Source: an uncultured Clostridia bacterium (lineage in GTDB: Bacteria; Bacillota; Clostridia; TANB77; CAG-508). From it: a DNA stretch of 64,000 nucleotides. Within the stretch, counting starts at the first letter, position 1, and every line of letters starts with the position of its first letter. The stretch is taken from the NCBI GenBank assembly GCA_934157205.1, contig CAKPHJ010000003.1, forward strand, positions 11,774 through 75,773, given 5' to 3'. The translations under genes and the position numbers were made by a program. A model generated the notes under the pieces. The model was given only the letters and a program-made list of their open reading frames with translations. It did not search any database and had not been told where the DNA came from. Shown one piece after another: positions 45,186 through 52,725 of this stretch.

Positions 45186-46140
45186 TTATTCTGCTTTTTC
45201 TAATGTTATTTTTCCTAACTTTCCGCTTCTAAAATCATCTAAAATTATTTTAGATGTTTTTTCATCATCTACCTCTCCTCCTGAAATTATACACCCTCTT
45301 TTTCTTCCAATTGTTTGCATAATTTCATAAATTTTGAAATTTTCTGGTTCGGGTTTATTTAATGTTTCTTCTACATATTCTTTTGTTATTTTATATCTTT
45401 CTGTAACATTTTCCATATAATCTTTTAGTAATAATTTTAACAAATTATAGGCTACCTCAGTTTGTTCTAACACATCATCTTTTATAGTTCCTGTATATGC
45501 CAAATTTAGAGCTACTTGTTCATTTTCAAACTTTGGCCATAATACCCCTGGAGTATCCAAAAGTTCTATTTTCTCATTTACTCTTATCCATTGTTTCTTT
45601 TTGGTTACACCTGGCTTATTTCTTACTTCTAGTCTGCTACTTTTTGCTACCCTATTTATAAATGATGATTTTCCGTACATTTGGAATTCCTAATACCATT
45701 GCTCTTATTTTTCTTCCTGTTCTTCCTTTTTTAGCATATTCTTCCATCTCTATTTGTTTTACTTTTTCTGTTCCTCTTAAAATTTCATTTATTCCCTTTC
45801 CTTCGTTGCAATTTGCAAGTATTGCTAACTGACCTTGTTTTTGAAAATATTTAATCCACTCCTCATTTTGTTTTTGGTCTGCTAAATCACTTTTATTTAA
45901 TACTATTATTTTGTCTTTGTTTGCAGTTAGCTTTGCTATGTCTGGATTTCTGCTTGATATTGGAATTCTACTATCTAATATTTCTATTACTAAATCTATT
46001 AATTTTAGATCTTCTGTTATTTGTTTTTTTGTTTTTGCCATGTGGCCTGGGTACCAGTTAATTCCGACTTTAGTTAACTTTTCTTCTTGATTGTTATTTT
46101 TCTTTTCTTGTCTCATTTTTCTCTTTTGATACATATCCAT
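45186..46140 (-). CDS. rbgA: Ribosome biogenesis GTPase RbgA (YlqF), interrupted by a one-base frameshift
   Basis: RbgA acts late in 50S assembly and is essential in Bacillus. The first frame (45652-46140) shows GINWYPGHMAKTKK (28-41 region), DLVIEILDSRIPISSRNP, the G4 motif NKSDLAD in its circularly permuted place, and VLGIPNV of the P-loop. The second frame (45186-45680) continues GKSSFINRVAKSS, KPGVTKKKQW, LDTPGVLWP. The two join if one extra base at about 45675 (minus-strand GTA C GGA AAA) is skipped, restoring the P-loop GIPNVGKSS. Whole length about 317 residues. Same GTA-C-GG signature as spoIIP and the priming transferase. Confidence 0.88.
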
Positions 46141-46268
46141 TTAAATCACTTCCTTTTTTATTTTAATTTTTTACCATAATATTCAACATCTATTTCTGTT
46201 CCATCTGGATATACTTCTTTAGCATTTTTAATATGTTCTACAAATCCATAATGTTTATATATCTCTTT
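46052..46268. repeat. Direct repeat flanking the SWIM/KilA-N island, copy 1
   Basis: Covers the rbgA start and the 3' end of an upstream gene. It matches 47678-47893: about 138 bases next to the gene end (46130-46268) are identical, while the rbgA part (46052-46128) has diverged. Confidence 0.85.
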
Positions 46269-46269
46269 T
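46158..46269 (-). pseudogene. 3'-end fragment of the broken membrane-protein gene (duplicate)
   Basis: Encodes KEIYKHYGFVEHIKNAKE, VYPDGTEIDVEYYGKKLK and a stop, identical to the end of the pseudogene at 47784-48283. It is the duplicated host DNA on the rbgA side of the island and has no start of its own. Confidence 0.65.
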
Positions 46270-46284
46270 TTTTATAATATCTTA

Positions 46285-46755
46285 TTAATACAAATTTCTT
46301 TTTACAAAATCATTATATATCCATTCAGGTCCGTAATCAAAAACTTGAATTAATTCTTCAATCAATTCTTGCTTTGACATTCTATTTAAGTATTTAATTG
46401 CTTTGTCATATTCCTCTTCTTGCTCTTTTTCATACTCTTCTTGTAATCGATTTTGTTCTTCTTCAAAACTAACTGCCTCATTTGGAAAAGCAGTAAAATA
46501 TGTTGCAACTATATGCTTACATATTATTCTTTTACCATTAGCTAAGGGACAATTACATGAAGATTTCCTAGGATGTTCAATATCCAAATGGACATTATAA
46601 TTATTGGTTCCTTTTACAATGCTTGAATACTCATTTTCATTTATTTTATTCAATTCAACAACCCTTTTTTCTTTATAATAATCTAAACCTCTCCAACATG
46701 AACTACCACTAGCTAAAGATATTATTCCCATAACTTTACTCCTCTTTATTTCCAT
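46285..46755 (-). CDS. SWIM zinc-finger domain protein (156 aa)
   Basis: The SWIM motif Cys-x-Cys ... Cys-x-His is visible in SSCNCPLANG and RIICKHIVATY (residues 66-86), preceded by a short beta-rich region with ASGSSCWRGLDYYKEKRV. The C-terminal half is a Glu-rich helix (100-125) and a segment ending in DFVKRNLY. SWIM domains bind DNA or proteins. The gene overlaps the KilA-N gene by 20 bases, so the two form an operon inside a repeat-flanked island. Confidence 0.8.
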   Translation of the reverse strand: MEIKRSKVMGIISLASGSSCWRGLDYYKEKRVVELNKINENEYSSIVKGTNNYNVHLDIEHPRKSSCNCPLANGKRIICKHIVATYFTAFPNEAVSFEEEQNRLQEEYEKEQEEEYDKAIKYLNRMSKQELIEELIQVFDYGPEWIYNDFVKRNLY

Positions 46756-47581
46756 TTCCTAGCAATTTTATTTTTTCAGCATTATTAAGTATATTTAATT
46801 GATACTTTGCAATTTCACTTAATATTTCAAATCTTTCCTCTTTACTTTTTCCTTCTTTAATTAATTCTGCATTATGTGATTCTAAATTAGATAATACTGT
46901 TAACTCATTAATTGTTGCATAATCTCTAACATTAGATGTTTTTGCTAAATCAGAATTAAGTTCTCTCCATTTTTTAGCCGTTGTATTAAATACTGCAACA
47001 TTCAAAACATCTGCTTCTTCAGCATACTTTAACCATTCTCTATTTTTATAAAAATCATTATCTGGCAATATGTAATTTTTAATTGCATCCGTATGTATTA
47101 AATAATTGTTTTTCGTTAATATTCTTTTTACATCCCACTCCCTGTTTTGATTTTCAATTTCTTTTAACCTTTCAAATTCTTTTATTAAATACAGTTTAAA
47201 TACCGGACTAATTGCAGAAGCGAATTCGAAAGCTATATCTTTATGTGCATAAGTTCCTCCATACTTTCCTCGTTTTGAATATATACCAATTGCATTTGTT
47301 TTTTCACACCATTCAGTAACACTTAATGTAAATGTATGAAGTCCTGCACTTTTTCTAAACCCGTCGAATTCGACGGAATTAAAATTTGGATTATAAATAG
47401 ACTCCCATGTTCCTAAAAATTCCAAAGTAATTCTATTTCTTAACCAGTTTCTTATAATGTCATCAGCTTTCGATTTTCCCTCTTTGTATTTACAAAAATC
47501 AGAAATACAAATATAATCATTATCATCTATGTTTGTAATATTTACTTTAATATTTTGAACTTCTATTATTTTATTTGACAT
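46736..47581 (-). CDS. KilA-N domain protein (281 aa)
   Basis: The central part has the KilA-N fold: NWLRNRITLEFLGTWESIYN (45-64), FRKSAGLHTFTLSVTEWCEK, GKYGGTYAHKDIAFEFASAI and FKLYLIKEFERLKE, up to about residue 145. KilA-N is a DNA-binding domain of phages, plasmids and mobile elements. The C-terminal half has the YLLHTDAIKNYILP-type helix segment and a likely regulatory region. Start ATG 47581 follows GGAGGTGAATAT. Partner of the SWIM gene. Confidence 0.88.
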   Translation of the reverse strand: MSNKIIEVQNIKVNITNIDDNDYICISDFCKYKEGKSKADDIIRNWLRNRITLEFLGTWESIYNPNFNSVEFDGFRKSAGLHTFTLSVTEWCEKTNAIGIYSKRGKYGGTYAHKDIAFEFASAISPVFKLYLIKEFERLKEIENQNREWDVKRILTKNNYLIHTDAIKNYILPDNDFYKNREWLKYAEEADVLNVAVFNTTAKKWRELNSDLAKTSNVRDYATINELTVLSNLESHNAELIKEGKSKEERFEILSEIAKYQLNILNNAEKIKLLGNGNKEE

Positions 47582-47640
47582 ATATTCACCTCCAATTTAT
47601 CAAATTACGAAAGATAAAATTTTGAAAAAATGTTGATTTT

Positions 47641-47766
47641 TCAATAGTTTCGGCTAGTGTTTAGATAATTCGTACTATACCAGTTAATTCCGACTGAAAG
47701 AAAACTTTTTTGACTATCATTATTTTTCTTTTCTGCTCTGATTTTTCTTTTTTGGTACATATCCAT
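47641..47766 (-). pseudogene. Truncated, diverged rbgA 5' end
   Basis: From ATG 47766 it encodes MDMYQKRKIRAEKKNND and SVGINWY, clearly the RbgA N terminus, then leaves the homology after GINWY and stops at 47641. It differs from the real rbgA start at many positions, so it is not a fresh copy; it fits DNA brought in from a related strain. It lies on the upstream side of the KilA-N gene. Confidence 0.75.
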
Positions 47767-47893
47767 TTAAATCACTTCCTTTTTTATTTTAATTTTTTAC
47801 CATAATATTCAACATCTATTTCTGTTCCATCTGGATATACTTCTTTAGCATTTTTAATATGTTCTACAAATCCATAATGTTTATATATCTCTT
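47678..47893. repeat. Direct repeat flanking the SWIM/KilA-N island, copy 2
   Basis: Partner of 46052-46268, about 1626 bases away. The two repeats bracket the KilA-N and SWIM genes. Confidence 0.85.
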
Positions 47894-48283
47894 TGTTTCT
47901 TATCTATAAACTTCAGTATTATAATTTTTCCGTCAGGTGCAGTTATTTTCATTTTGGAAACAATTGAATTTTTATCTAATTCGTTTTCTTCAAATATATA
48001 TTTCAAGTGTAAACTTATATTAAATGTGCTTAAATTGTAATTTGTATTTATGTTATCCAAAATAATTTTTCATATTTTCTTGAATCCATCCATTCTTTAA
48101 ATTTATTAAAATACTCTTTAATCTCTTCTATGCTTTCTTCTGAAATTTTACTATATCTATATATTCCCTTTATCTTGTTAAAGCTAAAAACAAATAAAAT
48201 AAACCTACTAAAATTAAAATTCCAAATATAATTCCTATTATTTTTTTTATAATCCCATTATTTTTCTTATTTTTATTACTCAT
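47784..48283 (-). pseudogene. Broken gene for a small membrane-anchored protein (at least three frameshifts)
   Basis: A good start (ATG 48283, AGGAGG upstream) encodes MSNKNKKNNGIIKKIIG and one membrane helix, then stops at 48170 after 37 codons. Other frames continue FNKIKGIYRYSKISEESIEE, EWMDSRKYEKLF, NTNYNLSTFNISLHLKYIFE, MKITAPDGKIIILKFID and finally YKHYGFVEHIKNAKE to a stop at 47784. Skipping short homopolymer indels joins them into a protein of about 165 residues with one helix and an extracellular domain. Several indels, none of the GTA-C-GG type, suggest true decay. The gap 47582-48294 holds only this gene, the rbgA remnant and the repeat. Confidence 0.65.
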
Positions 48284-48294
48284 ATCTATTCCTC

Positions 48295-49029
48295 CTATAT
48301 ATACTCATATTCAACATTATAATCTTTATATTTTTTATTACTTTTAACAAATGTTTCTATCAAACTTTTTCCATTTTCATCTGCTTTTTCCAATAATCCA
48401 TTATTAATAGCATCTTCTTCCCCTTGATTTGTTAATTCTTTTAAAGCTTCATTATATTGTTCTGAATTAATTCTTGAAAATAAACTTTCAGAATCGATAT
48501 AAGATTTAAATGAATTTAAATCTGGTGTAGCATTATATACTCTTGAATGAGGAAGTTTTATTTTTATTGTTTTTGTTTCATCATTTATGTTTTCAATAGA
48601 TATTTCACTAAAATTTATTGATGCATCAACTTGTACTATATAACTAAACATTTTTCTGCTTTCTGTAAATGGTATATCAAACTTTGCAAAAATTTTTCTA
48701 TTAACAGTGCTGTCTTCTAAAACTCGTACAAATGCAGATTGTGTTACTAATTCACCAACATTTTTAAATTCTATACTTAATGAATCTGCTTGTGATGTGA
48801 ATATATAACTATATTTTATACCTAAAATAAAAATTCCTATAAAAATTAATATAATTATAAGTGTTTTTATTATTTTAGGGCAGTGGCTAATAGCTGTTAC
48901 TATAGTTCTTTTTTTTGTTTTTTTATTAGAATTATCATTTATTTCTTCTGTTATTTTTTCCGTTTTTTCTTCTGTTTTTATTTTGTTTTGCTCTTTATTT
49001 TCTTCATTATTTTCCATTATTTTGTCCAT
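48295..49029 (-). CDS. DUF4230 membrane protein
   Basis: The 244-residue protein has a charged cytoplasmic head of about 50 residues rich in Glu and Lys, one membrane helix (about 51-73) and an extracellular DUF4230 domain with FKNVGELVTQSAFVRV, SYIVQVDASINFSEI and IKLPHSRVYNATPDLNSF. The family is widespread in Firmicutes and of unknown function. The start has GGAATGGACAAAATA-type spacing; a second Met (residue 5) is also possible. It ends just before the broken gene at 48283. Confidence 0.82.
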   Translation of the reverse strand: MDKIMENNEENKEQNKIKTEEKTEKITEEINDNSNKKTKKRTIVTAISHCPKIIKTLIIILIFIGIFILGIKYSYIFTSQADSLSIEFKNVGELVTQSAFVRVLEDSTVNRKIFAKFDIPFTESRKMFSYIVQVDASINFSEISIENINDETKTIKIKLPHSRVYNATPDLNSFKSYIDSESLFSRINSEQYNEALKELTNQGEEDAINNGLLEKADENGKSLIETFVKSNKKYKDYNVEYEYI

Positions 49030-49147
49030 TCCTTTCTTTATTTTCTAACACTACGTATTTTAAAGCATAAAATGATTAAAATATATATTTAATTATCTTT
49101 AAAACTTTTTTCTTCTACCATTAATTTTGACATATTTATTATATAAT

Positions 49148-49183
49148 AAAAGCTAGATAATTTCAACTAATTATCTAGCTTTT
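49148..49183 (-). terminator. Terminator overlapping the stop of the 161-aa gene
   Basis: AAAGCTAGATAATT pairs with AATTATCTAGCTTT around a 6-base loop. The stop codon of the gene at 49171 lies inside the 5' strand of the stem. Confidence 0.7.
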
Positions 49184-49653
49184 GATTTTTCTTTATTTTT
49201 TTGTTCAAAAAATTTTAATGCATTATTATCTAATTTATGCATATATTTTCTCATTTCATTCGTATCTTGTTTTTCTTGTAAACTTTTTAATTTTTGTATT
49301 ATGTTTGTTATTTCGTTAAAATTCACTTTATACTTTTCACAAATCTTTTGAAAATTCGTTTTTATTTCTGTTTCATTCATGTGCAATATCTCAAAAGATA
49401 ATGAATAAAAGTAACTTTCTGAAGGTGTTGTTTTTCCTGTCTCTCCAATATTCATCTGTTTTTTCGTTTTTCTTATTATTTCAAATATTTCATATACATC
49501 TGTTTCTAATTTTTTACTTGCATATCTTAAAATTTCAAAATCATAATATGTATTATGATTTTTTTCAGATGTTGTAGGTACATGATCTACATTTTGATTC
49601 ATTTCAGATGTAGATACATTTAAACCTTTTTTAAAACTATTTTCTTTACTCAT
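49171..49653 (-). CDS. Protein of unknown function (160 aa)
   Basis: I do not recognise it. The start chosen is ATG 49653 (MSKENSFKKG) with AGAGG upstream; the frame is open further to 49698. It has no signal peptide or membrane helix, a Ser/Thr/Asn-rich start and a mainly helical, Lys/Glu-rich rest with YDFEILRYASKKLETDVYE near 40-58 and a coiled-coil-like end. It lies between DUF4230 and a truncated response-regulator fragment. Confidence 0.6.
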   Translation of the reverse strand: MSKENSFKKGLNVSTSEMNQNVDHVPTTSEKNHNTYYDFEILRYASKKLETDVYEIFEIIRKTKKQMNIGETGKTTPSESYFYSLSFEILHMNETEIKTNFQKICEKYKVNFNEITNIIQKLKSLQEKQDTNEMRKYMHKLDNNALKFFEQKNKEKSKAR

Positions 49654-49722
49654 AATAACAAAATACCTCTTTCTTGCTTTTATAATAAGTATTATCATTT
49701 ATATTTTATTTATTCATATCTT

Positions 49723-49824
49723 TTAATTAATTGCTGTTCCATCAACAATATATTTTTCTTTTCTTAATCTACTAGCTATTACATCTACAATTTTAAATTC
49801 ATCTTCTACTATTAATATTCTCAT
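49723..49824 (-). pseudogene. N-terminal remnant of a response regulator receiver (33 codons)
   Basis: From ATG 49824 behind AAAAGGTG it encodes MRILIVEDEFKIVDVIASRL and RKEKYIVDGTAIN, then TAA. The start is that of OmpR-type receivers (ILIVEDE holds the acidic metal-binding pair), but the phosphorylation site and all later parts are missing. It is either a decayed two-component gene or a tiny expressed peptide. Confidence 0.6.
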
Positions 49825-49860
49825 TTTTATCACCTTTTATAGAATATCATTTTAGAATTT

Positions 49861-50346
49861 TTATAATGTTCTATAATTATTTTTATCAGCTCTATCGTCT
49901 AATTTTCTATCAAATTTTTCATTTTTATAAAACCAATCTGTTTTTTTGTCTTTTGGATTTGCTTTTCTTCCTTTGTCTAATAATAGATCTAATAGAACGG
50001 CTATTGGAAGTATTATTCCTATTAATGCTATAAATACATTTAAATATGTTGCAACATCTGTTATATCATATGAATTTTCAATCATTGTTCTTATACCATT
50101 TGTAAGTGTTGTTCCAAAATATATTCCATATGATAATAAATATAATAATGCTCCTAACATTTTTCTTTTTACTATTAATACTAAGCATAATAAGACAACA
50201 AATAATAATATTACTTCCATAGTTTGATTTATAGGCTCTATTCCACCAAAGTCAATTTTTAATTCGTAAGTAAATGCTACTATAATTCTAAAAATCCAAA
50301 ACATTATCGCAAACATTATTATTAGCCATGTTGAAAAATTTTTCAT
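49861..50346 (-). CDS. Four-helix membrane protein of unknown function (161 aa)
   Basis: Predicted membrane helices lie at about 6-27, 42-60, 63-82 and 98-120, followed by a charged cytoplasmic tail with DKKTDWFYKNEKFDRKLDDR. I do not recognise a family. The start has GAGGAGG-type sequence. It is downstream of the ruvX-DUF1292 genes, after a long inverted repeat. Confidence 0.7.
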   Translation of the reverse strand: MKNFSTWLIIMFAIMFWIFRIIVAFTYELKIDFGGIEPINQTMEVILLFVVLLCLVLIVKRKMLGALLYLLSYGIYFGTTLTNGIRTMIENSYDITDVATYLNVFIALIGIILPIAVLLDLLLDKGRKANPKDKKTDWFYKNEKFDRKLDDRADKNNYRTL

Positions 50347-50372
50347 TTGTTTTCCTCCTCTATATTTATAAG

Positions 50373-50461
50373 AAGGGCATTTCTCCTTTTAAGTTAAATT
50401 TAATGTTACACTCCTTTAATAGTTTTAACAATTAATTTACTTAAGAAGGAGCAATACCCCT
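50373..50461. repeat. Long imperfect inverted repeat
   Basis: GGGCATTTCTCCTTTTAAGT (50375) and ACTTAAGAAGGAGCAATACC (50439) are near-complements around a 44-base centre. On the minus strand the arms contain GGAGAAATGCCC and GCTCCTT and the centre contains AAAGGAGTG. It may be an RNA switch on translation or a leaky terminator between DUF1292 and the membrane-protein gene. Confidence 0.45.
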
Positions 50462-50478
50462 ATTAATAATATTTAAAA

Positions 50479-50787
50479 TTAATCTACAAAGTCAAAATCA
50501 TCTTTGAATTTTTCTTTGAATATGTCAAATACTTTGTTTAGTATTTCTTCGTCTTCTACACTTATATAAGATTCTTCTTCTGATTCTTCTTCAGTGTCTT
50601 CTACTTTAAGTATTACAACTTCTCCTTCTTCTTCTTCGCCTTCTTCAGTAATTGGTAGTAATACAACATATTCTTCGTCATCTAATTCTATTAAATCTAA
50701 AAATTCAAATTTAACTTCATTTCCCTCTTCGTCGTTTAATACAACTATATTATCTTCTAAATTTTCTCCTTCAAAATTTTCTTCCAT
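50479..50787 (-). CDS. DUF1292 protein (YrzB-like)
   Basis: A 102-residue, very acidic protein: IVVLNDEEGNEVKFEFLDLIEL (14-35 region, DUF1292 core), EYVVLLPI, then a Glu-rich stretch. The family is always found next to ruvX and ireB in Firmicutes, as here. The function is unknown. The gap to ruvX is 68 bases. Confidence 0.9.
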   Translation of the reverse strand: MEENFEGENLEDNIVVLNDEEGNEVKFEFLDLIELDDEEYVVLLPITEEGEEEEGEVVILKVEDTEEESEEESYISVEDEEILNKVFDIFKEKFKDDFDFVD

Positions 50788-50855
50788 TATTTTTCTCCTT
50801 TCAATTTTATTAATTATATTTGTTTTTAATATAATAACTTATTTAATATAATAAC

Positions 50856-51299
50856 CTATATTTCATTTTTTTTCAATGTATTTTTTAATTTATTTAAATA
50901 AGTTTCTAAAATATATACTGCAGATATAGTATCCACTATATTTTTCTTTTTATTCTTATTAACATCTAAAAAATTCATTGTTTTATGTGCTTCAACTGTT
51001 GTTAACCTTTCGTCTACTGTTTCTATATTAATTTTGTTATATTTGCATTTTAATTTGTGTATAAATTTTTCGGTTATTTCTGCTCTTTGAGACATTGTTC
51101 CATTCATATTTAGTGGCATTCCAACTACTATTGTTGCAATATCAGGATATACACTTAAAATTTCATCTAATCTTTTTAAAATATTTTTATCTGTCCCATT
51201 TCTTTGTATTGTTTCTAATCCTTGTGCTGTTATATTTAGTGCATCTGTAATTGCAACTCCGACTCTTGCTTCACCATAGTCAATTCCTAAAATTCTCAT
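50856..51299 (-). CDS. ruvX: Holliday junction resolvase-like RuvX/YqgF
   Basis: The 147-residue RNase H-like protein has LGIDYGEARVGVAITD (3-18) with the first catalytic Asp, IVVGMPLNMNG near 86 and the later VDERLTTVEAH with the Asp-Glu pair near 113. It is implicated in pre-16S rRNA 5' maturation and junction resolution. ATG 51299 lies 1 base after the ireB stop; the two are coupled. Confidence 0.94.
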   Translation of the reverse strand: MRILGIDYGEARVGVAITDALNITAQGLETIQRNGTDKNILKRLDEILSVYPDIATIVVGMPLNMNGTMSQRAEITEKFIHKLKCKYNKINIETVDERLTTVEAHKTMNFLDVNKNKKKNIVDTISAVYILETYLNKLKNTLKKNEI

Positions 51300-51300
51300 T

Positions 51301-51558
51301 TTATTTTTCGTCTATTCCTATATAGTTTTTAACCATTTTTTCAAGCAATTCATCTCTCTCTATTGTTCTAATTTTATTTCTTGCATCATTATGACTTGTA
51401 ATATATGTTGGATCTCCAGACAATATATATCCTACAATTTGATTTATTGGATTATAACCTTTTTCTATTAAAGAATTATACACATCTTTTAATATTTCTT
51501 GGCATTTTTCATTTTCTTCCCTTTCAACTTCAAAATGCATTGTTTTATCAAAATCCAT
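51301..51558 (-). CDS. IreB-family regulatory phosphoprotein (UPF0297)
   Basis: The 85-residue protein has MDFDKTMHFEVE (1-12) with the phosphorylated Thr, VYNSLIEKGYNPINQIVGYI and SGDPTYITSHNDAR near 48-61. In Enterococcus IreB is a target of the Ser/Thr kinase IreK and modulates cephalosporin resistance. Start ATG 51558 with GGAGGAATAGAT upstream. Confidence 0.93.
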   Translation of the reverse strand: MDFDKTMHFEVEREENEKCQEILKDVYNSLIEKGYNPINQIVGYILSGDPTYITSHNDARNKIRTIERDELLEKMVKNYIGIDEK

Positions 51559-51571
51559 ATCTATTCCTCCT

Positions 51572-52690
51572 TTATATGTTTGTTATGTTGCTTTCGTTTA
51601 TATCAGCTTCATCTAAGTATTCTTCTAATTTTTTTAGAACTTCTTCAAGTCCTGTTCCCTTATAATATGATGAAATTACAAAATTTAATTTTGGTATTGC
51701 AACTTCTTCACCTTGTTTTTTAGGTTGTAAACCTTGTTCTTGTCTTTCTACAGGAGTTAATTCAATTTTCATTGATTCTATTACGTTTTTCATTTCATTT
51801 AGGAAATCGGCTGTGCTACCAGCTTCTACTCCAGAAAATGCAATTACAAATTTAGGTCCCATATATCTAACAAAAACATAGTCACTTGAAATATTTTGTT
51901 TTATGTAATTACTTATTTTAGTGATTACCTTATTTCCTAATTCTCTCGAATATTTTTTATTTATTTCTTGTATATTTATAATTTTAAACATACAAATTGT
52001 AGAAATTGTATATTGGTCTATTATCTTTTTTCCTTCTCCATATAAATATTCTTCAGAATATAGTCCTGTAAATTGATCTGTTCTTACTATTGTTTCTAGT
52101 GTTTTTTGATGCACTACTGTTTTTAAAACTGAAACAATATTTTCTTTTATAACTTCTAATACAGTTGTATCTACATTGTCAAAATCATGTGGTGTTCCGC
52201 TTTCTATAATCCAATATCCAATATAAACATTGTCAATATAAAGAGGGAAAAATATTGCAGATTTTGCTCTTCCAAATTCCATTTGTTGATATGGAAGTCT
52301 TTCTTTTTCGTTATTTACTGTTACATATTTAGGTGTTGCTGATTGTATGCTATCTTTAAACATATCTACATCTTGTAAGCTTTTTAATGTATCCCAATGT
52401 TTTTTGTCTACATTTGAAGCTTTTACTTGATATTCAGCTCCATCGAATACAACAATTGTAGAATATTTTATTTCGTATCTTTCTATTAGTATATCATTTA
52501 TTTTTTTGATTTTTTGCTCAACAGTAGATGTTTCTCCAATAGCATTTATGAAGTCTTGTACAACATATAAATTTGTAATTCTTTGGTTCATATTTTTGAA
52601 TTTTTGTATTTTTTTATGTATTGTTACATTATATATTATAAGTCCAACTACTATTATAACTAATATAGCTACTATTACTATAATAACCAC
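51572..52690 (-). CDS. Membrane-anchored GAF plus degenerate GGDEF protein
   Basis: The 372-residue protein has one N-terminal membrane helix (about 2-23), a short coiled coil, a GAF-like sensor (about 55-185) and a GGDEF-like fold (about 200-372). Where diguanylate cyclases have GG(D/E)EF the sequence reads VRYMGPKFVIAFSG near residue 285, so the catalytic glycines and acids are missing and it should not make cyclic di-GMP. It ends in a charged tail. The gene lies 35 bases downstream of the TadZ-like gene and probably works with it. Confidence 0.8.
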   Translation of the reverse strand: MVIIVIVAILVIIVVGLIIYNVTIHKKIQKFKNMNQRITNLYVVQDFINAIGETSTVEQKIKKINDILIERYEIKYSTIVVFDGAEYQVKASNVDKKHWDTLKSLQDVDMFKDSIQSATPKYVTVNNEKERLPYQQMEFGRAKSAIFFPLYIDNVYIGYWIIESGTPHDFDNVDTTVLEVIKENIVSVLKTVVHQKTLETIVRTDQFTGLYSEEYLYGEGKKIIDQYTISTICMFKIINIQEINKKYSRELGNKVITKISNYIKQNISSDYVFVRYMGPKFVIAFSGVEAGSTADFLNEMKNVIESMKIELTPVERQEQGLQPKKQGEEVAIPKLNFVISSYYKGTGLEEVLKKLEEYLDEADINESNITNI

Positions 52691-52725
52691 ATTATTTCCC
52701 TCCTCTTTTGGTTTATGTATGGTTT

